Part shown: piece by piece, positions 16,022 through 24,483 of the stretch
Numbering within the stretch: the stretch's first letter is position 1
How the letters are laid out: each line of letters opens with the position of its first letter
Assembly: GCA_947492135.1 (NCBI GenBank)
Contig: CANLQR010000019.1
Location: forward strand, 1-33,572
Length of the DNA stretch: 33,572 nt
Reading direction: 5' to 3'
From: Deltaproteobacteria bacterium
GTDB taxonomy: Bacteria; Myxococcota_A; Polyangia; Nannocystales; Nannocystaceae
Program-made: the position numbers and the translations under genes
The notes under the pieces: model-generated
What the model was told of the DNA's origin: nothing
Database searches by the model: none
Seen by the model: the letters and a program-made list of their open reading frames with translations, nothing else

Positions 16022-16314
16022 CGTGTCCACCTGTCCTCGTAGTCGGCGCGCTCGCGGCTGTCGGCTTTGCGCGCCGAGATGATTCGGATCTGGCCTTCGG
16101 ACTCGCGAACGCAGTGGCAGACGACCAGCAGCCGGAGGCTCGAGCTCAGGCCGAGCAAGACGAAGCGGGCTTCGCTCTCGGAGTGGTTGGGATCGTCGAT
16201 GACGAGCGCGCGTTCGTCGTAGAATGCGGTCTGGGCCTCGTCGAACCCGACACCATGCTTGCGCTTGTTGCTCGCGTTCTTGCGCTCGTCCCAGGCAAAC
16301 CGGAGGTCGGCCAT
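16018..16314 (-). CDS. brnT: BrnT-type ribonuclease toxin
   Basis: A 98-residue protein of the BrnT family (RelE-like fold), a ribonuclease that blocks translation when freed from BrnA. The conserved opening is present: FAWDERKNASNKRKHGV followed by FDEAQTAF and DERALVIDD. Next come the strand RFVLLGLSSSLRLLVVCHCV and the basic IRIISARKADSRERADYE, which matches the family's C-terminal catalytic region. The length is normal for the family and nothing appears broken, so the toxin is probably active. It is the first gene of the pair, as usual for brnTA. A palindrome 17-31 bases before the start is a likely operator. Confidence 0.92.
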   Translation of the reverse strand: MADLRFAWDERKNASNKRKHGVGFDEAQTAFYDERALVIDDPNHSESEARFVLLGLSSSLRLLVVCHCVRESEGQIRIISARKADSRERADYEDRWTR

Positions 16315-16330
16315 TGCCGCAGAACGCTAT

Positions 16331-16345
16331 CACTACTTTGTAGTG
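16331..16345 (-). promoter_or_regulatory. Probable brnTA operator palindrome
   Basis: CACTAC (16331-16336), TTT, GTAGTG (16340-16345): a perfect 6-bp inverted repeat 17 bases upstream of the brnT start. Its size and place suit a ribbon-helix-helix repressor such as BrnA acting on the promoter. The stretch is A/T-richer than its surroundings and may overlap the -10 region. Confidence 0.55.
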
Positions 16346-16367
16346 GCGTCCACGACCCGCGACCGTC

Positions 16368-16478
16368 TCACCCCGGCGGCTCGGACTCGTCGCAGGTCAC
16401 GTCGATCACGCCGACCGCCTGATCGAAGAGCTGGTCGTAGCTCGGGGTTGTCGCGAACAAGTCGCGGGCGCGCGCAGC
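16368..16478 (-). pseudogene. Short coding-like remnant after the bestrophin stop
   Basis: 36 codons in frame with, and directly after, the bestrophin TGA (16479-16481), reading AARARDLFATTPSYDQLFDQ and ending VTCDESEPPG before a TGA. Nearly every codon ends in G or C and the residue mix is protein-like, as in real genes of this window. No good start codon is present. It could be the 3' tail of a gene lost when the brnTA block arrived, or a chance open frame. No family was recognised. Confidence 0.3.
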
Positions 16479-17390
16479 TCACATCAACACGCCGTCGGCG
16501 TCGGGGGCGGGCGCGTCGGGCGGATCGGGGTCGCCGAGGCGCTTGCACAGCTCGATCTCGATGTTGGTCGTCAGAGCGTTCAGCGGCAGTGCTGCCTGAG
16601 CCATCGAGAACGGATCCTCGAGCATGGTCCCGACCTGGTCGATGACGCGGAAGGCGAAGCAGACCAGCACCGTGATCGGGATCGCGAACCAACCGGCGTC
16701 CTCGACGATACCCAAGGGCAGCAGCCCGCTGTAGGCGACGATGAGCAGCGAAGCCACGAACTCGTAGGTCTGTGGAAACGGGGTCTTCTTGATGCGCTCG
16801 CAGCCGCCTTGCACCGTGAGCATGCTGGCGACCGACCGATCGAGCATTTGCAGCTGCAGGCCGTCGATGTGACCGGCGCGCGCGAGCTTGGCCAGCTCGA
16901 CCAGCTGGCGGTGGAGCAGCGCAGCTGCGGCGCTGGATTCGTCCGCCAACCCTTTGAGCTCGTCGGCATCGAGGTAGCGCACCACGTCCACGTCTCGCAG
17001 TGGTGCTTCCTCGCGCAGGACGCTGCGCAGGAGGTTGATGTACGCGAGGTGACGGCGGATGATCCGCTGCTGGGTCGCACGCACCACCGTGCGCGGTCCC
17101 ACCGGGTAGGCGAGCAGCTGCGACGCGAACAGCCGCGAGGTGTTGACGAGCTCGCCCCACAGCTTGCGCGCCTCCCACCAGCGGTCGTAGCAGGAGTTGG
17201 TGCGGAAGCTGACGAAGATGCCGATCGCCGCGCCGAACACCGTCAGTGGCAGCGCCGGCACGGCGAACCATGCGTCGACGATCACGTGCTCGATCAGCAC
17301 GACGGCCGTCGCGATCGAGGTGAATAGCGCGAGCGATCGCCACTGCCACGCGAGGAGCGCGGTGATTGATCGGTGATAGTCGACGAACAT
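16479..17390 (-). CDS. Bestrophin-like (UPF0187) anion channel
   Basis: A 303-residue membrane protein of the bacterial bestrophin family (pentameric channels; bacterial homologues conduct small ions). The start at 17390 gives MFVDYHRS..., in keeping with the family N terminus; the frame is open farther upstream but is not protein-like there. The signature FRTNSCYDRWWEARKLWGEL follows the second hydrophobic segment. The helix pairs at about residues 22-45 and 47-67, and again at about 218-260, with the conserved acidic LEDPF after the last helix, match the family. It ends DGVLM, a common type of end in this family. It is divergent from the TamA-like gene, and no Shine-Dalgarno sequence is seen. 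An open frame of 36 codons follows the stop. Confidence 0.9.
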   Translation of the reverse strand: MFVDYHRSITALLAWQWRSLALFTSIATAVVLIEHVIVDAWFAVPALPLTVFGAAIGIFVSFRTNSCYDRWWEARKLWGELVNTSRLFASQLLAYPVGPRTVVRATQQRIIRRHLAYINLLRSVLREEAPLRDVDVVRYLDADELKGLADESSAAAALLHRQLVELAKLARAGHIDGLQLQMLDRSVASMLTVQGGCERIKKTPFPQTYEFVASLLIVAYSGLLPLGIVEDAGWFAIPITVLVCFAFRVIDQVGTMLEDPFSMAQAALPLNALTTNIEIELCKRLGDPDPPDAPAPDADGVLM

Positions 17391-17650
17391 GGACGCGGGA
17401 GCCGCGGAGCGGAACCGCAGATGCACGCGCGGTGCCATCGGCAGGCCACAGAATCTCGCGCGAACCCGTGTGCGGCCGCGCCACAGCGGTGCGATGCGCC
17501 GCAAACGGTCGCATGCCCAAGGCATCGAACAATCGTGGATCCGTGCCACAGGTGTGCGGAGGCGCTCGCTCGCGCGCGACCGATCGTCCTTGGCCGCTTG
17601 TGGAACTGCGCCTGAACCTGCGCGGCACCACGCTTGCTTTGTGCATCCTG
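17391..17650. other. Divergent intergenic region, bestrophin / TamA-like gene
   Basis: About 260 bases between divergent genes. Frames are open here on both strands, but their Arg/Ala/His-rich products do not resemble proteins. An in-frame GTG at 17600 could lengthen the TamA-like protein by 17 residues. No repeats or recognisable promoter boxes were found. Confidence 0.35.
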
Positions 17651-19612
17651 GTGGGTCGGGGACCGCTCGCCCGTGCGCTGCTTTGCCTGCTCCTGACGCT
17701 GGTCTCCCTCGGCGCGTGCGGGCACCAGCGTACCACGCTCAAGAACATCGCCGGCGCGGAGTCCCGCCTCCGCCGCATCACGATCACGGGCAACCGGGCG
17801 CTCACGGATCGCGAGATCGAAGAGCACATGAACCTGCAACAGACCAAGTGGTTCCCGCTGCCCAAGCGCCAGTGGTTCCTGCCTGGGCTCATCCCGGTCG
17901 ACCGCAAGCGGATCGAGGCGCTCTACGCGAGCGCCGGCTACCACGGTGCGCGCGTCGTCGCACTCGAGCCGAAGTTCCGACGCAACCGCAAGGTCGTCGA
18001 TCTGCAGATCGCGGTCGACGAGCAGGCGGCGACGGTGGTTCGCGCGATCCGCTTCGAGTGGCCCCAGGGCCCGCCCGACGGACCGGTCGATCGGCGCGCG
18101 TCGCCGGCGATGATCCAGACCCACTGCGGCCTGAACCAGGACCGCGCCTTCGACGTCGCCGAGCTCCGCGCATCCGAGGCGACCATGCGCGCCGCGTTGA
18201 AGCAGCGTGGGTACGCGTTCGCCGAGGTCGTCGGCCGCGCCGAGGTCGACCGCATCGGGCGCACGGCCGAGGTCTCCTTCGAGCTGCGCCCCGGGCCATT
18301 TGTACGGATCGGCGACATCCGCATCGCCGGATTGCGGGCGGTCCCCGAGCGGGCGGTCCGCACCGAGGTCGACGGCTTCGTCGGTCGGACCTACGCACCT
18401 ACGCGGATCGAGGACCTCGAGGGGGCCGTCTACGGCCTCGACGTGTTCAGCGCGGTCACCGTCATCGTCGCCGACAAGCCGCGTGACGGCCCCCAGGGCA
18501 AGGTCGTCGACATCGCAATCGACGTTGTCGAGTCCCAGCCGCAGTCGATCCGGCTCGGTGTCGGCCTCGGCGTCGATCCGAACCGGTGGGAGCAATACGG
18601 CGCGATGCGCTACAGCCACACCAACATCGATCGCCAGCTTGCCCGCTTCGATCTACGGGTGAAGGCCGGCTACGCCGAACTCCCGGCGATCTGGAATCCG
18701 CAGGAGCACGGCCCAATCGCCGAGTTCGCCCCGACCATCCGCCGCAAAGGGTTTCTCGAGCCCAAGTTGCTGTGGACGCTCGCGCCCTCCTTCGAGCTCG
18801 GCATCCAGAACGGCTACCAATTCTACGCCCCCAAGACCCGGCTCGGGGTGTCGCGCTTCTTCACGCGTTTCTTCGAGCTCGAGCTGAGCCACAACTTTCG
18901 CTTCGTCGACTTCTTCGGCATCCATCCCGGACTGGATGCGAGCCGCTCGATCCTCGGTCTCGACTTCCGCGATCCGTACCTGCTCAGCTTCATCGAACTC
19001 ACGCCGCGGGTGCACCTCACCGATCGGGTGATCGATCCGCGCCATGGCGTGGTGCTCGGCGTGACATGGAATCTCGCGGGCGGGATCTTGGGGGGCAACT
19101 ACGACTACAACCGTGTCACGCCGGAGTTGCGCGCGTACTGGACTCCGCTGAAGAACCGCTTGCAGCTCGCGGCCCGCGGACAGGTCGGCTTCATCCTCCC
19201 GTTCGGCGACGAGCCTGGCGCGCCGTTCGACCTCAAGTACTACCTCGGCGGCTCGAACACCGTGCGTGGCTACGCGTTCCGCGTGATCTCGCCGAGCGTC
19301 CAGTGGTGCACGGCGGCAGGTTGCCGGGAGATCCCGGTCGGCGGGCAAACGATGGTCAGCGGCAGCGCGGAGATCCGCGCGCGGGTTTGGAAAGGCCTAT
19401 GGCTCGTGGCGTTTGGCGACATGGGTGACGTGCGGGCGGGCGTGAGCCAGTTCGCGCCGCTCGAGTGGAGCTACACGACGGGCCCGGGCCTGCGCTATCA
19501 CAGCAAGATCGGGGTGTTCCGCCTCGACGTCGGTTTTCGCCTGAACGACAGCGAGTACGGCCGCGACCAGCCGCTCGCCGCCGTCCACTTCGGCCTCGGG
19601 GAGGCGTTTTGA
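17651..19612 (+). CDS. Omp85-family outer membrane protein, TamA-like, with lipoprotein signal
   Basis: A 653-residue protein of the BamA/TamA superfamily, which inserts barrels or lipids into the outer membrane. The GTG at 17651 gives a compact signal ending LLTLVSLGAC (Cys23), which reads as a lipobox; GTG 17600 is an alternative. Residues about 35-290 hold POTRA-like repeats (RRITITGNRALTDREIEEHM, VRIGDIRIAGLRAVPERAV, YGLDVFSAVTVIV). The barrel of about 350 residues has the Omp85 signature YYLGGSNTVRGYAF near residue 531, where the conserved Arg sits in the VRG-aromatic motif, and it ends with the aromatic Phe of LGEAF. Its stop overlaps the tamB TTG start (TTGA), so it is the first gene of a tamA-tamB-brkB operon. 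TamA identity rests on this pairing. Confidence 0.88.
   Translation: MGRGPLARALLCLLLTLVSLGACGHQRTTLKNIAGAESRLRRITITGNRALTDREIEEHMNLQQTKWFPLPKRQWFLPGLIPVDRKRIEALYASAGYHGARVVALEPKFRRNRKVVDLQIAVDEQAATVVRAIRFEWPQGPPDGPVDRRASPAMIQTHCGLNQDRAFDVAELRASEATMRAALKQRGYAFAEVVGRAEVDRIGRTAEVSFELRPGPFVRIGDIRIAGLRAVPERAVRTEVDGFVGRTYAPTRIEDLEGAVYGLDVFSAVTVIVADKPRDGPQGKVVDIAIDVVESQPQSIRLGVGLGVDPNRWEQYGAMRYSHTNIDRQLARFDLRVKAGYAELPAIWNPQEHGPIAEFAPTIRRKGFLEPKLLWTLAPSFELGIQNGYQFYAPKTRLGVSRFFTRFFELELSHNFRFVDFFGIHPGLDASRSILGLDFRDPYLLSFIELTPRVHLTDRVIDPRHGVVLGVTWNLAGGILGGNYDYNRVTPELRAYWTPLKNRLQLAARGQVGFILPFGDEPGAPFDLKYYLGGSNTVRGYAFRVISPSVQWCTAAGCREIPVGGQTMVSGSAEIRARVWKGLWLVAFGDMGDVRAGVSQFAPLEWSYTTGPGLRYHSKIGVFRLDVGFRLNDSEYGRDQPLAAVHFGLGEAF
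19598..19604 (+). promoter_or_regulatory. Shine-Dalgarno GGGGAGG deciding the tamB TTG start
   Basis: GGGGAGG lies inside the last codons of the TamA-like gene, four bases before the TTG at 19609. It decides the tamB start although this uses a rare TTG codon overlapping the upstream stop, and it supports translational coupling. Confidence 0.75.
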
Positions 19613-22600
19613 CGGCGGCGGCAACGTGGGTGGCAAAGCCACCGAGGGGCCGCGCCTGGCGCATCGTTCGTCGCGCACTGCAGGTCGTCGCCGGGACGCT
19701 CGCGGCCGCGGTGCTCCTCGTCGTCACTGTCGTCGCCGTGGTGTTGTGGACGCCGTGGGGCACCCGCACGGCGATCGGCTTCGCGCTCGCGCGCTACGAC
19801 GCAGGCGTGGCCGGCAGTGTCTCGGTGGCGACGATCGACGGCACACTTGGCGGGACACTGGAGCTCGGCTTGGTTGCGCTCACGGATGGGGGCGGCAATC
19901 CGTTGATCGTCGCCGAGCAACTTCGCCTCGCGTTGCAGCTGCCCGCGCTACTCACACGCACGGTTGCATTCGACGAACTCTCGATCGCGGGGCTCGTGGT
20001 GCACATCGGCGGCGACCAGGCCCGGTTCGCCGATCTCGGCCCCGACACGCCGCCCGAGCCAAAACCAGCGGGCATGGTGGGGCCCGAGCTTCCGATCGGC
20101 TTCGACGGCCCGCTCACCATCGATGGCCTCGAGATTCTCCAGCACCTTCCTGATGGCACCCAGGTGCCGCTGGTCCAGCGCGCAGTGCTGCGTGCGACGC
20201 TGCACTCGCGTGGTCGCGAGGCAACGGCGCGCGTCGAGGCCTTTAGCGCGCTCGTCGGCGCACGGCCCGACGTGACGATCGCATCGCTCACGGGGACCGT
20301 CACGTGGCGCGATCCCGAGGTGAGGATCGAAGGTCTCACGATGCTCAGCGACCGCGGGATCGTGCAGCAGGCCGACCTCGGCTTCGACGCGGACCTGCAG
20401 CGGGGCGACGCGATCGTCCGCGCAGTGATCGACGTCGCGAACCTGGCTCCCGACACGCAGCTACCGATCCACGGGCTCGCGACGGTCGACGTCGAGGGGG
20501 CTGGGGATGCCGCGCACGCCTGGGCGCGCGTGCGCGTGGCCGCCGAGCCCGACGCGCGTGTCGATCTGATTTTCGCGGGCTCGATCGCCTCGGAGCTCGA
20601 GCTGGCGGGCATGGGCACGGTTCAGGTGGTCCCCCCGGGCACGCGCGAACCACTCGTGGGGTTCGTTGTTGCACACGCGGCGCGAGCCTCCGATCGCCCG
20701 CTGCTCGGCTCGCTGCTTCTGCAATGCATCGGTTGCGCCGCTCCGGTCGGCGCGGTCGTCGACAGCCACACCTCGGCATCCGGCACGACCACCACGATCG
20801 ATGCGCGATTGTTCGTGGCAGACGCCACCGCCAGAGCATCGGCGACGATCCACGAGCGAGCGCTCACGCGGGCCGAGGCCGACCTCGAGCTGCCCTCGGT
20901 GCAGCGCGTACGCCAGGCGCTCACACCGTGGGTTGGGATCCCCGAACTCGAAGGTCGAGCGACGGCCTCGGCGTCGTGCCGTGGCCGCACCGCACTGCTC
21001 GAGTGCACCGCCGTCGCGGATGCCCGTCGCCTGGCCTACGGCGAGATCCGCCTCGAGCACCTCGAGCTCGAGGCCGCGGTCGCAATACGCGAGGGCAAGC
21101 CGACCGGCCATGTCACCGTCAGTGGGGAGGCGCTGAGGTGGGGACAGCATGAGATCTCGCGGCTGCGCATCGCCGCCGCCGGCGGGCGCGAGCATCTCGA
21201 CGTCGACTTGACCGCATCGGCGCCCCGCGGCCGGACGCACCTGGCCGTGGGCATCGATCCCGGCAGGCGTACTCGCATCGCGCTGCGCGACGTCGCCCTG
21301 GACCTCGAGACTCTGCACGTACGGCTCATGCGACCGAGCCAGGTCGTCATCGCCGCGGACGTCGTCGCCATCGACGACCTGCGCCTCGCGGTCAACCGCG
21401 GCGTGATCAGAATGGATGGCGTCATGGGTCCGCGCAGCGATGCGCGGCTGGCGATCGAGGGTTTCGACCTCGCCGCGCTCGCGCCCCTGCGACTGCCTGT
21501 GCGCCTGGGTGGTGTGGTCCACGCACGCGCCGAACTCCACGGACGACCGGAGGATCCGACCGTGTCGCTGATCCTCGACGCCGACAGGCTACGGGTGGAC
21601 GAGCACTCGCTCGGGGCCGTCGGCTCGGAGGTCGAGTTGGCGCAGGGTGGCATCGATGCACGACTGCGATGGAAACCCGGGCCGAACGAGTCGATCGATC
21701 TCCGTGCGCGCGCCCAGCTGCGAGCGTTCGACGATCCGCGCGGGCCGGGGTTGAGTGCCGGCGCGCCCCTGCGGGTCGAGATCGACGCCCAACGCCTCGC
21801 GCTCGCACGGCTCGAGCCGTGGCTCGGCGAGCACACCATCGACGGGGATCTCGACGCCACCGTTCGTATCACCGGATCCGCGAGTCGGCCCGCGGTGACC
21901 GCTTCGATCGAGGGTCGCGGTCTCTTGTTCGACAGCACGCGCATCGACGACCTCGAGCTGCGCGCGAGCCACGACGCCGGGCGAGTCGACCTCAACGTGG
22001 TCGCGCATGCGGCTTGGCTCGACGGAATCGACCTCACCGCGTCGGTACCGGTGCGCATTGCCGGCGTGGCGCCGTACTACGCACTGGACCGCCGTGGATC
22101 CGCAACCGTCACGCTCGCCCTCGACCGCCTCGAGCTCGCGGGGCTTCGCGGCCTCGTACCGGCCCTCGACGTCGACGGCGGGGTCTATGGCACGCTGCGA
22201 GCCGAGGTGGATCGCGGCGCGCTCGAGACCGCGCGCGCCGAGCTGCTCGCGCATGATCTCACCCGCGATGGCGAGCGCATCGCCACGCTGAGCGTCGACG
22301 CCGAACTCGGCGACGAGCGACTGCGGGGATCCGTACAGGCGAGCGGACCCGCCATTCGCCTCGTTGAGGCCCAGCTCGACCTACCGATGCGGGTCGACGT
22401 CGGCGCGCTCGAGCTCGAGTGGCTGCGCCGCCAGCCGCACGCGCTGGACCTCACGATCGTCGATGCCGATCTCGGCGCGATCGGTCGCATCGCGAACCTC
22501 GGCGGCATGGCCGGTCGGATCAACGGCAGCGCAAAGCTGGAGGGTCCTGCGGCCGCCCCACGCATCAATGTCGCGCTGCGCGGACACCAGCTCGGGTGGG

Positions 22601-24483
22601 CCGGCCGGGCCGTCGGCGAATTCGCGGTCGACGTCGACCATCGCGACGGGCACACCCTCGCGGTGCTGCGGCAGTCGCGGGGAATCCAGTCGGTACGGCT
22701 CGACGCCGACGTACCGCTGACCTTCGATCTGAGCGACCGCGGCGTACGTTGGGATCGCAGCCGCGAACATCGGGTCGAGCTCGATGCGATCGCCGTCGAT
22801 GAGGAGCTGCTCGCGGCGTTCGTGACGGTGCCTGACAAGCTCGTGTTCGAGCTCAACGCGGAGGTCCAGGCCCGGGGCAGCGCCGACGCACTCGCGGCCC
22901 GCGGTCGGCTGCGCGCGAACCTCGACAACGGCGATGGACTCGCCACGCCGATAGCCGGTCACTTCGAGCTCACGTCGGATCGCCAGCGCGTCGACGTCGT
23001 CCTCGGCCCGTTCGAGGACAGCGCGCTCGAGCTGACCGCAACGGCCCACGCGCCGCTGCTCGAGCTGCTCGCCGGCAAGGCGGTCGACTGGCGCGCGGTC
23101 GCGGTGGTTGCCGCGGTCGACACCGATCACTTTCCCCTGAGTGGGCTCGCTCCGTTTTTGCCCGATGCGCTCGACGAGCCCGCCGGACGGCTTGATCTTC
23201 ACTTCGCCGCGACGGGCACCGTGGGCTCGCCGAATCTCCGCGGCCGCGCGCTCGTGGCGGGCGGTGCCATCACGCTCATCCCGCTACGCCAGCGCTTCGA
23301 TCGGATCGCGATCGATGTCGCGCTCGAACGGCAGGACATTCGACTCACCAAGCTCTCGCTGCGCAGCGGCTCCGGTCGCGCTCACGGCACCGGACGGCTG
23401 CACCTCGCGCGCGGCGACACGGCGGGCAAGCTCGAGCTCGCGCTCACAGGGCTACCCATCGTACGCCCGGGGATGCCGCTGATGAAGCTCTCGACGCGGG
23501 CAACCGCGACGCTCGACGCGACCGGCAAGCGGACGCTCATCGACGTCGTCGCGCGGCGCACCACCCTCGACGTGTTCACGGCGTCGGCCACTGCCCCTAC
23601 TCCGCTACCGACGACCGAGGGCGTGGTCTTCGTCGACGCGCCGGTACGCCTCGCGAAGCGCGTGAAAACCCCGAGCGCCCGCGAGCCCGTGCTGCCGCCC
23701 GACATGTCCGTTCGTGTCGCGCTTGCCGACCCGGTCTTCGTGCGCGGGCCGCAGGCGAACATGACGTGGCGCGGCGAGGTCGCGATCGAGCGCACCGTCG
23801 GCGAGAAGGTCCGCGCCCACGGGGCCCTCGTTGCCGACCGCGGTCGCATCAACTTCCTCGGCCGCGACTTCATCGTCGACAGCGGCCGAATCACGCTGCC
23901 CGAGCAGGGCGACCTCGATCCGTACATCGCGCTCACGGCGGTGACTCAGACCGAGGAGGGCGAGGTGAGCATCGACGTCCACGGGCGCGCGAGTCGGCCG
24001 GAGTTGCGGCTGTCGTCGGATCCGCCGATGTCGGAGTCCGAGGTGTTCGCGCTGCTCGTCACCGGCAGCAGCGGCGCCACGCAGGACGAGGGCGAGCGCG
24101 GTGATGTCCAGGCGAAGGCGGCATCGCTGCTCGCGGCCTTCCAGAACCCCGTGCTTCAGCGCGAGCTGCAGGACCGCATCGGCGTCGACCGCGTCGGGGT
24201 CTCGTTCGGCGACTCCGTCGAGGAGCCGATCCTCGCGGTCGGCAAACGGGTTTCGCGCAAGGTCTATGTCGAGACGCGCTACCACCACAATGCGCCGCAG
24301 TTCGAGAACACCGCCGAGATCCGCCTCGAATACAGCATCAAGCCCCCAGCGTGGACGGTCGAGACGTTCATTGGCGATGCGGCCAAGGGCGGTCTCGAGG
24401 TCTGGTGGCGCAAGCGCTTCGGTCGCCCCCGCGCGCCCAAGTCCACTGCGCGGCGTGACCCCCAACGATTGGAGAAACCATGA
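19609..24483 (+). CDS. tamB: TamB-like AsmA-family envelope bridge protein
   Basis: A 1624-residue protein, longer than E. coli TamB (about 1260). A single N-terminal membrane helix (about 24-46) anchors it in the inner membrane. The rest is predicted periplasmic, made of repeating beta strands with patterns like LRLAVNRGVIRMDGV and VSLILDADRL, which in this family form a hydrophobic groove spanning the periplasm. The conserved C-terminal TamB (DUF490) domain is clear: GRINFLGRDFIVDSGRITLP, then a stretch of the form GRASRPELRLSSDPPMSESE with VFALLVTGSSG. Family knowledge: TamB partners TamA and helps carry phospholipids to, or assemble proteins in, the outer membrane. The start is a TTG with a strong ribosome site; the stop overlaps the next ATG (ATGA). 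It is the middle gene of the operon. Confidence 0.92.
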   Translation: MTAAATWVAKPPRGRAWRIVRRALQVVAGTLAAAVLLVVTVVAVVLWTPWGTRTAIGFALARYDAGVAGSVSVATIDGTLGGTLELGLVALTDGGGNPLIVAEQLRLALQLPALLTRTVAFDELSIAGLVVHIGGDQARFADLGPDTPPEPKPAGMVGPELPIGFDGPLTIDGLEILQHLPDGTQVPLVQRAVLRATLHSRGREATARVEAFSALVGARPDVTIASLTGTVTWRDPEVRIEGLTMLSDRGIVQQADLGFDADLQRGDAIVRAVIDVANLAPDTQLPIHGLATVDVEGAGDAAHAWARVRVAAEPDARVDLIFAGSIASELELAGMGTVQVVPPGTREPLVGFVVAHAARASDRPLLGSLLLQCIGCAAPVGAVVDSHTSASGTTTTIDARLFVADATARASATIHERALTRAEADLELPSVQRVRQALTPWVGIPELEGRATASASCRGRTALLECTAVADARRLAYGEIRLEHLELEAAVAIREGKPTGHVTVSGEALRWGQHEISRLRIAAAGGREHLDVDLTASAPRGRTHLAVGIDPGRRTRIALRDVALDLETLHVRLMRPSQVVIAADVVAIDDLRLAVNRGVIRMDGVMGPRSDARLAIEGFDLAALAPLRLPVRLGGVVHARAELHGRPEDPTVSLILDADRLRVDEHSLGAVGSEVELAQGGIDARLRWKPGPNESIDLRARAQLRAFDDPRGPGLSAGAPLRVEIDAQRLALARLEPWLGEHTIDGDLDATVRITGSASRPAVTASIEGRGLLFDSTRIDDLELRASHDAGRVDLNVVAHAAWLDGIDLTASVPVRIAGVAPYYALDRRGSATVTLALDRLELAGLRGLVPALDVDGGVYGTLRAEVDRGALETARAELLAHDLTRDGERIATLSVDAELGDERLRGSVQASGPAIRLVEAQLDLPMRVDVGALELEWLRRQPHALDLTIVDADLGAIGRIANLGGMAGRINGSAKLEGPAAAPRINVALRGHQLGWAGRAVGEFAVDVDHRDGHTLAVLRQSRGIQSVRLDADVPLTFDLSDRGVRWDRSREHRVELDAIAVDEELLAAFVTVPDKLVFELNAEVQARGSADALAARGRLRANLDNGDGLATPIAGHFELTSDRQRVDVVLGPFEDSALELTATAHAPLLELLAGKAVDWRAVAVVAAVDTDHFPLSGLAPFLPDALDEPAGRLDLHFAATGTVGSPNLRGRALVAGGAITLIPLRQRFDRIAIDVALERQDIRLTKLSLRSGSGRAHGTGRLHLARGDTAGKLELALTGLPIVRPGMPLMKLSTRATATLDATGKRTLIDVVARRTTLDVFTASATAPTPLPTTEGVVFVDAPVRLAKRVKTPSAREPVLPPDMSVRVALADPVFVRGPQANMTWRGEVAIERTVGEKVRAHGALVADRGRINFLGRDFIVDSGRITLPEQGDLDPYIALTAVTQTEEGEVSIDVHGRASRPELRLSSDPPMSESEVFALLVTGSSGATQDEGERGDVQAKAASLLAAFQNPVLQRELQDRIGVDRVGVSFGDSVEEPILAVGKRVSRKVYVETRYHHNAPQFENTAEIRLEYSIKPPAWTVETFIGDAAKGGLEVWWRKRFGRPRAPKSTARRDPQRLEKP

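Noticed and set aside
15791-16042. C-terminal 85 residues of the open DUF1592 frame
   Set aside because: This part is antisense to brnA and shares nothing with DUF1588/DUF1585, so it is not counted as the real protein.
16479-16481. Selenocysteine or programmed read-through at the bestrophin TGA
   Set aside because: The family normally ends near this point and no read-through structure is evident; a gene remnant is simpler.
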